NCBI RefSeq assembly: GCF_022376445.1
Contig: NW_025955005.1
Location: 124,001-188,000, forward strand
DNA length: 64,000 nucleotides
Origin: Fomitopsis serialis
Taxonomy: Eukaryota > Basidiomycota > Agaricomycetes > Polyporales > Fomitopsidaceae
Direction: 5' to 3'
Positions 1 through 11,544 of the stretch are shown here, piece after piece. Both the position numbers and the translations under genes were made by a program. The notes beneath the pieces were generated by a model. The model did no database searches, was not told where the DNA came from, and saw nothing but the letters and a program-made list of their open reading frames with translations. How positions within the stretch are numbered: position 1 is the stretch's first letter; each line of letters begins with the position of its first letter.

Positions 1-303
1 TTCTGAGGAGGTCGGCCTATGATGATATGTAAATTAGCAGAGTAGGTATGGGATGGATTACACATACCCGGATGGCTCCTCTGCTTCATCCTCGTCTACA
101 CCGGCAAGGATGCCCGCCTCGACCTCTTGCTCGCTGTCCGCATCGCTATCTGAGTCATCGAGAGCCTCATGCATTTGGACCTCCGAGGGAAGTGCTGGAG
201 CTTTGCTCGTGGAAGGAACGGGGACATCCCCGACGATGTCCTGAATAAGTTGTAGGTCCTGAGGTATGATCGAAGGGACCTTGAATGCAATTCCGACGTC
301 CAT
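1..303 (-). CDS. Partial conserved protein with acidic Ser/Asp tract (runs off left edge)
   Basis: The 5' end of a minus-strand gene. The likely start ATG is at 303; the open frame extends further upstream but only through non-ATG codons. The first exon (303-68) begins MDVGIAFKVPS and carries a hydrophilic segment around IPQDLQLIQDIVGD, followed by an acidic D/S/E run. The exon ends at a GTATGT donor at 67; a 51-nt intron with a CTAAT branch-like site ends in ATAG at 17, and the frame continues to position 1 without a stop. It is divergent from EF-Ts, about 236 bp apart. I do not recognise the family with confidence; an acidic region after a short conserved head occurs in nucleolar/snoRNP assembly factors such as NAF1, but that is only a guess. 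Confidence 0.55.
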
Positions 304-538
304 TCCGCTGTTAATCTGTTCCGTCAGCTTTATGGTTGTGGGCGACGCTACGGCTGAGGGGCGACTGGAAACTGCAGAAGGATTTGAGCAAGGAAGGTGG
401 AGAAATTGACGGTAGCGCCGACGCTGTGGCTGAGGCAAGATCGAGAGTGAAAGGGTCACGTTCTCTCGACGCGCTCAGACGCGCTTGCGTCCAGCTTTGC
501 AAGTCGCAGTGCCACCCACCTTCGCCCACTACCTCAAA

Positions 539-1563
539 ATGTTTGCAGCCAGACGAGCAGCTCAACGCACTTTTACTACACGTTTCTACTCGACAGAGAC
601 ACTAAAAAGCCGCTCAAGGAGCTCGTAGCGGAACTCCGGAAGCATGTCGACGTATCACCCATCCTGGCCGGACAAGCACTCAGGGCCTCGGACATGGACG
701 TGTCAAAAGCTCTCGTCTGGCTTGAACAAGCTCGCTCCGAGTCTGCGGTGAAGAAGGCAGCGAAGGTCGAGGGGCGGGAGGCAAACGAGGGCATGATCGG
801 GACAGCCGTGCTATCCCCCGGGGCGACCAGCGCAAAGCCCAGCGGAGTGCGCGCCGCCATGGTCGAGCTAAACTGCGAGACGGACTTCGTCGCACGAAAC
901 GACCTCTTCTCCCAACTGCTCGATGACATCGCGCACACCGCCGCGTTCATGTCCGAGCCAGTCGATTCGGACAAGTTCTTCCACCCCTTCTCCGTCGACG
1001 TCCTCCAGGGCGCGCCCCTCCTCTCAAAAACGAACCCCGAGAAGAACGGAAAGAACACCGTGGCGGACGCGATGCGCGACCTCACCGGTCGGGTAGGTGA
1101 GAAGATCTCATTGCGCCGAGCCCTCACTGTCGTCCGCGACCCGTTCCCGCCGTCCCAGCGGGACATTGCGCTGCGCATCGCGTCCCGCGTACACCAGTCG
1201 GTCAGCAACCCCCGGCAAGGGCGCATTGGCAATCTCGCTCTGCTTGCGTTGAAGTCGCCCCGGCTGGCGACCGTCCTCGAGTCGGAAGAGTTCCAGAATG
1301 ACCTCAGTAGACTCTGCCTATCCCTCGGGAACCAAATCATCGGCTTCCCGACGACCAGTATACGCTCGTCTTCTGGTGTGCAGGAAGAAGGGGCGCTGTA
1401 CAATCAGCCATTCGCTATGTTCATGGGCGAAGGGAACAACCAACCGGTGCAGACGTTCCTCCGGAGTTGGGCAGCCCAGCGTGGCTTGGTAGAGTCGGGC
1501 GAGCAAGACGGTGGGGTGAAGGTCTTGGACTTCGCTAAGTGGACGGTCGCCGAAAGTATCTAG
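539..1563 (+). CDS. TSF1: Mitochondrial translation elongation factor EF-Ts (one apparent -1 frameshift)
   Basis: Nucleotide-exchange factor that recycles EF-Tu during mitochondrial translation. The body reads open from about 601 to the TAG at 1561-1563 and shows the N-terminal helical module (LKELVAEL, then MDVSKALVWLEQ) and the family signature ELNCETDFVARND. The only sensible start is ATG 539 in another frame; it gives MFAARRAAQRTFTTRFYS, an Arg/Thr/Ser-rich mitochondrial presequence. That frame hits a stop 30 codons on. One missing base at about 597-603 (gagacactaaaaag) would join presequence and body. No intron fits there. The gene is intronless. The product is a confident call; the frameshift is either a consensus error or a real lesion. 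Confidence 0.88.
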
Positions 1564-3927
1564 ATTTAACATACATCTAATGACATCGTAACATCCCCAC
1601 TCACATAACCTATTGGTGAGTCCTACAAGTATCATTACCTGCGTCTCCTGACAAGCTAGTCCTAGTAATATCAGCTCTTCCTGACTGGGCGTAATCTGAC
1701 AAGCATCATGCGCATACACATTCTGCTTTTACTCGCTTTGCGTGCTATGGGACCGTTTCACTGTTTCATGGGTATTGCGTAGATTCCGCTCTGGATGCTT
1801 GACTCGGCGGCGACTGACATTGCGGGACCAACGCTAGATAGTCACTGAACCAATCAATAGCAAGCTTCTGATGGTGTCTCGGTGCGTCGTTATTTTACGG
1901 CTAAGCCGTTGCTAACCTCGAGCTCACCACAGTAAATACAGCGATGCATGTACAATGGTGATAGCCTCCAACGAACGCCGACCGTTGAAGAAAGAGGCGA
2001 CCTGCATTGCTGCGTGATGAATACATGGCCCGTTCCGGAATTTTCCCTTGAGGTGAGATGCATGGCCCATCCATCCTCATTATCCCTCATAATAGTAATA
2101 CACCCGCACCGACGTATTGTATCGGTCGTAACTCATGCAATATGATTACGAAAGGAAACCATGGTCCGTGCTGTGATTGGTGAGTCAGACCGAAAGGCTG
2201 GCGGACTATTCACCAGATTTTTAGATGTTGGGCAGTGTAGGATATCTGGATCCAGCAACGGTACTGGCCCTTGCTCTATTCTACCTGCTGTCTTAACACG
2301 GTCTTACGCGCACCCCGCGCGCACTCTGCCCTATCCCTCTCGTTGCGCACCGTATGGCAAGGCCAGGATCTCCGGGTCGTCGCATTTTACGTCAGTCCGT
2401 ACGAAACGTGGCTGCCAATGTGCGCGGCCAGTTACAGCGTATCCCACTACACAATCCTCCAGCCCAAAAGGCGTGCGATCGGACCGAGAAATAGAGAGTA
2501 AAAAATCTCCCCTCAAGGAAACCAGAGAGAAAACCGCTAAGGTAAAGGTATTCGCCGCACAAATGCACATCGTACGCCAGCCTGGGTACCACGAAGGTAT
2601 CATGAGTGAGATAAGCACCGCACAAGGTCGGGTGCGATACGCCTTACGATATCGTGGGTCTTGCATCGCGGGAAGAGGGGGAATCTCATCATAGCAACGT
2701 ATGTGTGCCGCTTACTCCGGGTGACATTATTGACTACAACCTGAACTCTTCGTTCACGCCCGTACTATATATACTCTCATGGCGAAGCTAGTGCCGTACA
2801 CCATACACCAACCGGCGACGAGTATCCACCGGCTTGAATTCGTGCGATGGCACTTTTGACCGTTCCGCCGCAGGTGCGGCATCATCAGCGGCAGCGGCCT
2901 CATTGAATGGGCTGAAGGAAGGTGCGAACACCTTGGCGAACATGTCAAGAACACGTTCAGCAGCGCTGGCCGTTTATCTGGCTCCGGTGAGCGGATACAT
3001 ACGACAATGCGCCCTTATCGTCGACTGCGCTAATTCGCCTGTGGTCTATGTCAATCTCGCGCTCGCAATATACGTCATTTCATTTACCGATACTAAGCCA
3101 CGCCGAGTGCGTTGTCGCGTATTGACCATGCGATACGCGCGGGAGGCGCATTGGGTGGAGGAGGTGCGGCTGGACAGTATAGGCGACCGACGAACACGGA
3201 CCGATGAACACGGGTGCGCTGCCGCGAAGGGCTGCTAGCTGTAACAGTTGCCATGTCATTTTCCTGGCAGGGCCTGCAGTGCCTGTCCATGGAAGGCCGT
3301 CGGTGAAGCATCAGTGCGGTGCGGAAGACCAGGCACCCTCGAGCCCCACCTTCATCACTGTAACCGCAGTACTTGGGTGTGGTAAGTACTACACTTCTTG
3401 GACTTCGACACACAGCGATGCTAATGCTTCGACCTGGTAGTAGTCGGTGGTACATTTGAACTTACTGGTAGGCGAGCCGCAGTCACAGGCTTCGATGCTC
3501 GAGCCTCTCGAGGGCTTCTCCGAATTTAGATGGCACACTTTTCGTCGGTAACCGTCGCGTCGGGCGGGAATACACCTTTCCGACAAGATGCACCGAGAAT
3601 GCGGAATGGCCCAGGGAATCGTCGGCCGAGTTCTGGCCGCGCCCGCCCCCGGTGTGTGCCACCCAGATCTCGATCATCGACAGATCTTCTCTATAGCGTT
3701 CAGTAAGTACTTAGCTGAAACCTGACAGTATTGACGAGAACCGGGGCCGACTGTTGATCCACTCGTCTCCCATTCGGGACCTTTCCTGGTTCCTTCTGTT
3801 GTACAAATGATTGCTGCGGCTGCTTACACACACCGCACCATGCCCATGAGTCTTCCTAGCCTCTAGCCCCGCTTTTTGTCGACTGCCGCTCTCCTCAGGC
3901 TCCCGGGACCTGCGCGTTGCCAATGCC
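1564..3927. other. 2.4-kb spacer without a recognisable gene
   Basis: Several open frames of 60-180 codons occur on both strands (for example 2161-2694 and 2834-3238 on plus), but none shows a domain, a plausible intron chain or any similarity to its neighbours that I can see. Short Ala-rich stretches near 2870-2920 do not extend into a gene. It may hold decayed sequence or regulatory DNA for the DUF6534 gene that starts at 3928. Confidence 0.4.
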
Positions 3928-6070
3928 ATGTCCAGCACCGGCCTGAATTTCAATGCCACTCTTGGCTGCACGTTCATTGGGATCCTCTTCGAGATTCTGT
4001 AAGGACAAGCAAGGAGCTGTCATTTTGCTTCTGACCCAACTCTACTCAGGCTGCAAGGCTTCTCGTGTGCGCAGACGCTGTACTACTTCCACGAGTACTG
4101 GTCAGACAACTTATGGCTCCGAGCTCTGGTACGTTCCCCAGGCATTTGCGTGCCCACGCGCTGCTCAGATTCATGTTCAGGTAGCCTTTCTGTGGTAGGT
4201 CGCGCCCGGACAGCAGTGTCCGGCGCGCCATTTGCTGACTGTCCTTGCCAAATAGGTTGCTCGACACTGCACGCACAGCACTAGATATAGAGGTAATCGA
4301 ACACGTCTGCAGGCGTATAATTGACACTGACGGCTCCGTCCATAAGTACATGTGGCTTTATATTGTTACGAATCACGCAAATCCCGCAGCTATGGAATTC
4401 ATACCAATGTGAGTAACAATAATCAATAGTCCCCCTCGATGTACGTCACTGATTCATGACTGTGAAGCACGTTTGCAGTATGTTGCTCAGTATGCTGGTA
4501 TAGTGTGCCCGGTCGCTAAGGTTGTGCCTGGTCAGATCCAATTTTTGCTTTCCGTGAGTGCGCATGAGCATCCACAGGGCACAGTCAACTGACTCTGACA
4601 TACAGTCCGTAACAGTTCTGGTTGTGCAGCTGTATGACTGGATTCCCCCCTTGTTGACCTATCCTCCGTCCTAATCTCATTTCGCAGCTACTTCATGCGA
4701 GCTATCTGGCGCTGTAAGTTACATATTTCAGCCCAAACGCATTCCTCATTCACTAAACCGCCCACAATCGTAGTCCTCCCCGGAAACTGGTACCGCATCC
4801 CGCTCATAGGATCCCTCGTACGTCTTGAGGCGAAATATCTGTGTGGATTCTTTGACTGATTACCGCCGCAGGCTGTTATTGTCCTGCTCTCTTTCGGTGT
4901 GTTCCACAAGCTGTATCCATGCTACTTGAAACTGATAGCTCGTGTCTGTGCAGCCGGTGGTTGTGGTACGCCCGCTTCTTCCCCGTACCGCTCTTAATCC
5001 ACTGACTCCATCGCACACGCACACTAGCCTCTGTCGGCGAATTGTAAGTATTCCCCTCCCTCCGATTCCTCCCAAACATCGGTGATATTTTCACTCAATT
5101 TCCACAGCATGGGCAACTTGCATTACGAGGCCGTCCTGGCCGGCTCTCGGGTGACTGCATCGATCCAGACCGTGACCGCGTTCGTCGCAGATGTGTACAT
5201 CGCGGTTGCGCTGTCGGTCATCCTATACGGGAAGAAGACTGGGTTCTCCAAGTGAGCCTGCAACCCGTTGATTCCCTATCTCTGTAAAGGGCGAGGAGCT
5301 GACGTTTACTGGTGCTGCGTAGCACGGACACGTTGGTCAGCAGGCTGGTCACGTACGCGATCCACAGAGGGCTCTTCACCGCGTGTGTATTTTTCTTCCT
5401 CGCGCTACCGGACGATGCCTTGCTCAATCGGGCCTCCGTTCCTACTACAGGCTCCTGCAATTGCTTCACTTCGCTACGGTATGTCAAAAGAAAGCCATCC
5501 AAGTGCCCAGACTAGACAAGGGACTGATATATGACTATGCTGAAGTACATTGGCACGCTCAACCTTGGCTCTAGAGAGCTCATCTGGTCGCTCTTCCACT
5601 TCCCGGCGAGCAAGGGTGAGATCTTACCTTCCATCTGCCGCTTATCTCACGCACGACCAACCGCTCACTCGCCTTCAACGCAGTCTACGTCAACTCCCTC
5701 TTAGCTCTGTATGTGCCTTTCCTACTAATCCCTGATCCCGCATGCTCAGTGTTGCATAAACGGGACAGGCTGAACGTGCGCCACTGGCTTCGCGAGGCGC
5801 ACTACGCAGAATCGGTACACCTGCACACCCTGCGAGGCGGCATCAGGTGCGTTCCCACCGTCTCCGTGCACCACGTCCTTGCGGCCACGTCTGACGTTTC
5901 GTGGCAGGGTACAACGCACGGGTGAGCTCTGGGCTTCGATGCTCCGCACGGACCCGGGTGTGCTCGTCACGACAGAGACACAGGTCAAGCAGGACGAGGA
6001 GGAACACCACGCCCCGCCGCCTCGCAGGTACGGCTGCAGAGCGAACCGGGACACGAACCGCGTTGCATAG
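3928..6070 (+). CDS. DUF6534 seven-transmembrane protein, intact, many small exons
   Basis: Lineage-specific basidiomycete membrane protein of unknown function. Spliced by hand into about 16 exons, each with GT-AG ends and kept frame: start MSSTGLNFNATLG, then CTFIGILFE (TM1), FSCAQTLYYFHEYW, WLLDTARTALD, YIVTNHANP, VVQLYFMRAIWR, and the DUF6534 core: SRVTASIQTVTAFVADVYIA, ALSVILYGKKTGFS, TDTLVSRLVTYAIHRGLFTA, LLQLLHFAT, LIWSLFHFPASK, VYVNSLLALLNVRHWLRE. The last exon gives an acidic, Pro-rich tail ending at TAG 6068-6070. Start chosen because it matches the starts of two paralogues at 10621 and 13723. Exon edges in the middle third are less certain. Related copies lie downstream on the opposite strand. 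Confidence 0.8.
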
Positions 6071-6329
6071 CGGGTAGAGTCTTTACTTGGCCAAGGCGGT
6101 CCGCGCCATGAGACTGGTACATATGCTGTAGTGTTGTGTACATGGACTCCAGAGCCTGGGAGGTATCCCTATGGTGAGTTGTTTTACGCGAGACATTCGT
6201 TCGCTATCGAAATTACAAGTCTGAAATGTGTGGTAACCGTTGCGTCTCGGCTCGACGTAGGTGATGCGGTCCGCGAGGTGTTTTTGTGCTGTTCGTGGTC
6301 GGCGCTATCTCACACCTCCACACTGATCT

Positions 6330-7420
6330 TACTCGGCACCCTCCCCACACGCGAGTCCCCGTCCGAGGGCGCATCTGTTGCGGCCGGCGGCCGCCATCTG
6401 CCCTGTCCGCATGTGTGGCGGATCCAAGCTACTAGTACGAGCATGTAGGCAAGCGCGACCCTTCGTCAGCTCGCAAAGAGAAGCCGCCGAAAGGACGTAC
6501 CTTTCTGTGTCACTGCTTCCTGCCAGTGATGCCCCAATCCTCAAGTTAATCTCGTCGCCCATCGCTTTTCGAAGCCAATGGCGGATATTTAACCCAACAT
6601 AGATATACATCGGAATAGTCAGTCCGCGTATGTGCAAGTAGCAGCGACTTGTAGGGGTCACGTCGGTCCGGTTGGTTGGGATACTCACGTCGTGAGCAAC
6701 GAGTTCGTAATGACTAGTGTTTATGGATACATGTCAGTGACGAGTCGCCCGGTATCGGTAATTTGAACGAACACGTACTCTTGCTCGCAGGGAAGTAAAA
6801 CAGAGCCCAGATGAGCTTGCTACTGCCAGAATGGAAGGTACCGACGTACTACCAGCGGAAAGTGATCGCATATATCGTGAGTGGGTGAAGCAGGAAGAGA
6901 TCACAGATAGGAGACATACGGTGGCAAATTGCAGGAACTGCAGTATGCTACGTGCGGTGGTAAAACAAATCAGTTCAGTAAGCATCTATTGTGAGTTGAC
7001 GTGCCATTCATACTGTAGAGCACTTACGCCGTCACTATCCCCTGGTGCAAGGTAACAATGATAAATCTTGTTATAAGCGAGTCCGACCTATATCCAGTGG
7101 TAATAATACATTGGATCAGTATCACAGTTTCCAGAGAACGCCCATAAGACGAGCTCTGTGGTGGTAAAAATCGAACAGACGCACCCTGCACAACCAGTTC
7201 GTTTGCCGTGAAGGATGATTGACAGTGCCACAGCGATAACCATGTCTGCGACAAGTGCAGTACTGCTCTGTATTGACGAAGTGACTTGCGCATCCGAGAT
7301 AGTCGTCGCGATATTGGGGTGTAGCGAGCTGCCGGGGCAGACAGACGTGTAATCGTCAAAAGTAGTACCAGTGGTCGGTGAGATGGCGAGGGAAGCAGTG
7401 CGGAAAGACTCACAAACCAT
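6330..7420 (-). pseudogene. 5'-truncated DUF6534 relic
   Basis: Only the second half of a DUF6534 gene is present. Recognisable pieces read right to left: a TSSIQ..ADMVIAVALSIILHGKRTG exon (about 7290-7190), SDSLITRFIIVTLHQGIVTA (7080-7024), LQFLQFAT (about 6945), SSKLIWALFYFPASK (about 6830-6780), TNSLLTT, and LNIRHWLRKAMGD (about 6590). The first transmembrane exons are absent, and the acceptor before the LNIRHWL exon has lost its AG (reads gttggg). The sequence past the C-terminus (6260-6430) is similar to that past the paralogue at 8588, so the 3' flank was copied too. Called a pseudogene because of the missing 5' half and the lost acceptor. Confidence 0.7.
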
Positions 7421-7559
7421 AGATAGATGCTATAGGAACGAGTGAAATCAGATACAAGCCTGTAGAGAATGCGGCCAGAACTTGCCTACGCCGCTACCTT
7501 ATGACGAGTATATCGCCAACGAGGACCTTTAGTAGATATCAGCGTCGCCGAGTGGGACG

Positions 7560-8020
7560 TGAGCCTGCGTCAGCTTCAAGTTCAGGCAGAGAAAGCGAAC
7601 AAAGCCTTTGGAGAAGACGTACCTCCGCGAGCGGCTACTCCTGGACGTTCAGAGCTCAATCTCTTCGACTTGCCTCAGCGTCCTAAGGGCCGACGTGAAG
7701 CCAGTGACGGTGTTCGACCTTCAGTAGTCCGCGTGATCAGTGCTAAATCATCGCCCACCATTAAGATGTGCAAGGACGATGCACTCACGCAGCAATACGA
7801 GAGTTCGTATAGCCTGGAACAACAGAACCTATCAGGAGGATGCACGTCAACGGCTCAAAGCAGACACGTACTCTTGCTTCGCGGGCAGTGGAAGAGCGCC
7901 CAAATGAGTTTGTTAGGGCCGTCGACGGTCGTCAAGAGTTCCGATGTCCTGCCGAAGGGGGTCAGCAGACACAAGGTGAGGCGAAATAGCCATGGTCGGA
8001 GAGAAGGAAACTACGAATCA
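7560..8020 (-). pseudogene. C-terminal fragment of a second decayed DUF6534 copy
   Basis: Nucleotide similarity to the 3' part of the intact paralogue (11700-12060) is obvious by eye, including the block caaatgagtttgttagggcc and gcccaccatt. The conserved exon encoding LIWALFH is readable, but the following VNSLLA-like and NVRHWL-like exons are damaged, and the codon read as CGA in the paralogue (after GAGCTC) is TGA here. It abuts the 6330-7420 relic, so at least two duplication events were truncated and fused. Confidence 0.65.
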
Positions 8021-8587
8021 TAGGCAGAAGCTGGGAAGACGTGACAGCAGAGATGAAGGTCAAATAGGACGAGAAGGAGCTATAGTACGGTCACGGTCGA
8101 AGCACGAATCGGGAACGTAAAGCGCACTACATTAGGCTAGTGGGCGGAAGATCAGCGGAAGATCCTTACTTGAATGCGTTGCTGGTACATTATTAATGTC
8201 TGGGTGGCGTGGATGTGCTTGTATGTGCGCGGAACTCTCAGCCCGTCAGGTATCTCCTGAGGTATTGAAATTTAGGAGACCCATTGGTTACCGAGATGGG
8301 CGTGAGTGCAAGGCATGCGCAGTGAAAGGCGTGGTAGCCGCTGTGTCTGTGGTCAACACAGATGATGCGGTCCGCAAGGTTCGGTCTGCGGTTCATAGAA
8401 GACAATCGGCATTTGTGTCCAGCAGGAAGCACGCTTCGGCATTATTGTCTCATACCTCAACTCTGATCTTTCTCGGCACTCTCCCTGAATGCAAGTCCCC
8501 GCCCGAGAGCACCTTCTTTACGCCGGGGATTTGCGCTGTCCGTGGCATGCACGGCGGATCCGAGCTATTCGTGGGTAGGCGTACTAG

Positions 8588-10621
8588 TTAGCACGCTTCT
8601 ATGTCAACTTCGCAAAGGTGGGAGACAGCCGAGAGAACGCACCATGTTGACGAGTCGCTACTCCCTGACACACCAAGCTCGATCTCGTCTCCCATCGTCT
8701 CTCGAAGCCAATGACGCATGTTCAGCCTAGCACGGATGTATGATCGACGATCAGCGTGTCATGCGGGCACACGTGCGGAGAGGTCTGCGATGAGATGCTC
8801 ACATCGAAACCAAGGAATTGGTGTAAACTGACGTCCACATGTCCCTTTATGAGTGATAAAGATGTCTGTGATCGTAGCAGACACTCACTCTTGCCAACTG
8901 GAAAGTATACAATGGTCCAGGTGAGCTGGGTGCCGCTGAAGTGGAGCTGTAAATGAACATTGATCGCATACACGTGAACGTGTGTCACGCAGATATTTTC
9001 CATGAGACATACAGTGATAAACTGCAAGAACTGAAGCAAGCTACCAGTGGTTCAGTCCGTCAAACGCTAGATTCAGGCTAAAGAAGCTGTGCAAACATAC
9101 GCTGTCATGATCCCGCGTTGCAGCGCATATGCCACGAGCTTTGTCACGAGTGAGTCCGTTCTTTGAGCGGGTATAATGCGTTGAACCGTTACCACAATGA
9201 TATAAAGAGCTGGTCAACCCAGGCAAAGTCTCGGTCATCCGAACCAAGCAGACGCACCCAGTGTAACCTGTCCGCTTGCTATCAAAGATGATCGACAGAG
9301 CCACAGCGATGTATACGTCTGTGACCGTCGCAGCGACGGTCTGAATCGACGAGGTCACCTGCACTTGCGATACACTTTCGGCGATGTTGAAGGTCCTACC
9401 GTTCGGATACATCGATGGATATGGGAAATGTGCGCCAAACTGACGTATGAAGAGACTCACAGAGTATGAATTGATGCTAGAGGAATCGTGTCAATGAGGC
9501 TGAAGCGGACTGAAGGGTATCGTCACGACTAACCTATGCCGCTGCCTAGTAGTGGATGACATCGATGAAGCCACGAATGGTACGTCTCATTAACCATTTG
9601 CAATCCTGCAAGTGGTACGCAATACGTACAAAAGGACAATAACGAAAGTACCACCTTGCATTTCAGGAGGTTAGTGTCGCCCGTAAGACCGCCCATAATG
9701 TACGCACCATCGTTATGGTCAAGGGGAGCCTGTGCCGCATGTGACCCATGACTGCGCTACTAGTTTGGTGCCCATGATACGATGTATGGCAAGAACAGAC
9801 ATACGGCACCAAACAATGTATATGTAATACCTTGAGCCTGAGGGTCATCATCTTTTGCTGTCCGGGGTCTGACATGTACTCACAATTGAGCGACTAGGAT
9901 CGTCAGAGTCTACATCAGAAGAGAACGAGTGAGAGGCGTGACAGCTGAGACTCCGGAGGTACCAACTCCAAAGAATGCGCCAGCCTGGAATGTGTACGCC
10001 GGTTATGGCTTAAGTGCAGTGTAGTAATTGGAGCTTGCGATCACTTACGATAAACGTGCTGCCGAAAAGACATGAGTAAATGTTCAAGTGTAGGAGTGAT
10101 TTGCCACACTTTGTGAATTGTATCGTGTCATGGAGATTCGCGTGATGGTCGATTAGGCAGACCCAAAGAAACTTCGGAGTGTCGAATAAGAGCGGAATCA
10201 ACCACACAAGACGCCACGAAAAGGCTTACCTGTAAGCTACAGCATGTTCTCGCGGTATCAAGGATCCTGGCAATGTCAGCTGAGCAGAGTACCATCCTGA
10301 GATTGTAGGACAGTCATACCATAGAAACGTCACCTATCGCGATATTCAAATGAAGCCAATCAGTGCGTCAGAAGTAGAAGCTACTGAGCCTTACCAGAGT
10401 TCGTGTGTACAGATGGTCATGCGTATATTCATGAAAGTAATACTGTGTCTGCGCCAAGGAAATGCCATACAAACTGGGTACATGCAGAAACCACTGTAGC
10501 GTCAATGATTCTACTCAGATCTGAATGAAATATCGACGCACAGTACTTCAAATGATATCCCGATGAATATATACCCCGCGGTATGGTCCAGAGAATGTTC
10601 GAGACCTGAATCAGTGACCAT
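8588..10621 (-). CDS. DUF6534 seven-transmembrane protein, paralogue B
   Basis: Starts MVTDSGLEHSLDHTAG at ATG 10621, then YIFIGISFEVL, YGISLAQTQYYFHEY, ILDTARTCC, HHANLHDTIQFTK, QVTSSIQTVAATVTDVYIA, ALSIIFDSKRTGYT, TDSLVTKLVAYALQRGIMTA, LLQFLQFIT, LTWTIVYFPVGK, VYTNSLVSM, LNMRHWLRETMGDEIEL, and a tail ending at TAA 8588-8590. Each block is an exon bounded by plausible GT-AG sites in the same order and phases as the plus-strand gene at 3928. Several positions are more divergent than in paralogue C (for example TQLTWTIVYF). I see no internal stop in the exons traced, but the middle exons (about 9500-10000) were not all resolved, so a defect there cannot be excluded. Confidence 0.6.
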
Positions 10622-11544
10622 GTGAATACCGAGAGAAGGTGAGCAATATGCGAGTGCACGCCACAGAAGGAGCCTACCAATGTAGACTTATATGGGTAGC
10701 TCAGCAGTGGTCTCGGATCATGATGAGCTCACAGACTGAGAGAAAGGCCCCCGCATTGCCAGAAAAGGCTTTCACAGCCTATCATGACAGTGCGTAACAA
10801 GAGGCGGCCGTGCATGTCGGACAATGATGTCGTAGAGCAACGTCGCTATAGAGCTCCGGCATTGGCTGTGAACAGCGCCCGGCCTTCAAAGAATGCACAG
10901 TCGCGTCCCAAATGCCGAATATGAGGCCGCACCAGCCACAACTTTAGAGCACCGTACGGAGACTCCATTCGCACTGCACGGCATTGATAGTAGCAGGACC
11001 ACTTGCCAATGGATCATAGAGCCCCATGTTCGACGTATACTCGACGAACAAGCATATTACAAAACCAGGGTGAGTCAGGGCAAAGGTTGATCCCATCATA
11101 ATAGCTATGCATGCGCACCGTTATACAACCTGATGCGCGCGCATGTCCATCAGTCACCGACGCTGGGTGCCGCTGCGACTGAGTTTTCGTCAATCCATAC
11201 GTTGACCAAGGTCGATGTCTACTTTCGCATGGCTCGCCCAGTTCTGCGATAGATATGCCTATAAACTGTGTCAGCGGCAATCGCCCGCGGATGTTGAAAG
11301 TAATTGCAATGAGTTCTGCACGAGAAATCATAGAGTTCAATCTGGCACATTTTGATACCATACCTGGTTTCGGACTTCATCACGTCATCCGACTGATTCC
11401 ACCGCCATGGCATGAACCATCTCTTCCAGCACGACGACGAAGACAGGGCACGTCTATGTAGTGCCAACAAGTGTAAGGCACTGTGTCATGTCGAGAGGGT
11501 CTCAGTGCTACACCCTTGCACTACTCTTACTCCGTCCTCGCCCG
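10622..11544. other. Spacer between two DUF6534 paralogues
   Basis: Holds the upstream region of paralogue B and the 3' flank of paralogue C. Open frames here (such as 11014-11361 minus) show no domain. Nothing else recognised. Confidence 0.4.

Noticed and set aside
576..1403. 275-codon minus-strand open frame
   Set aside because: Antisense of EF-Ts, whose sense frame has the TDFVARND signature.
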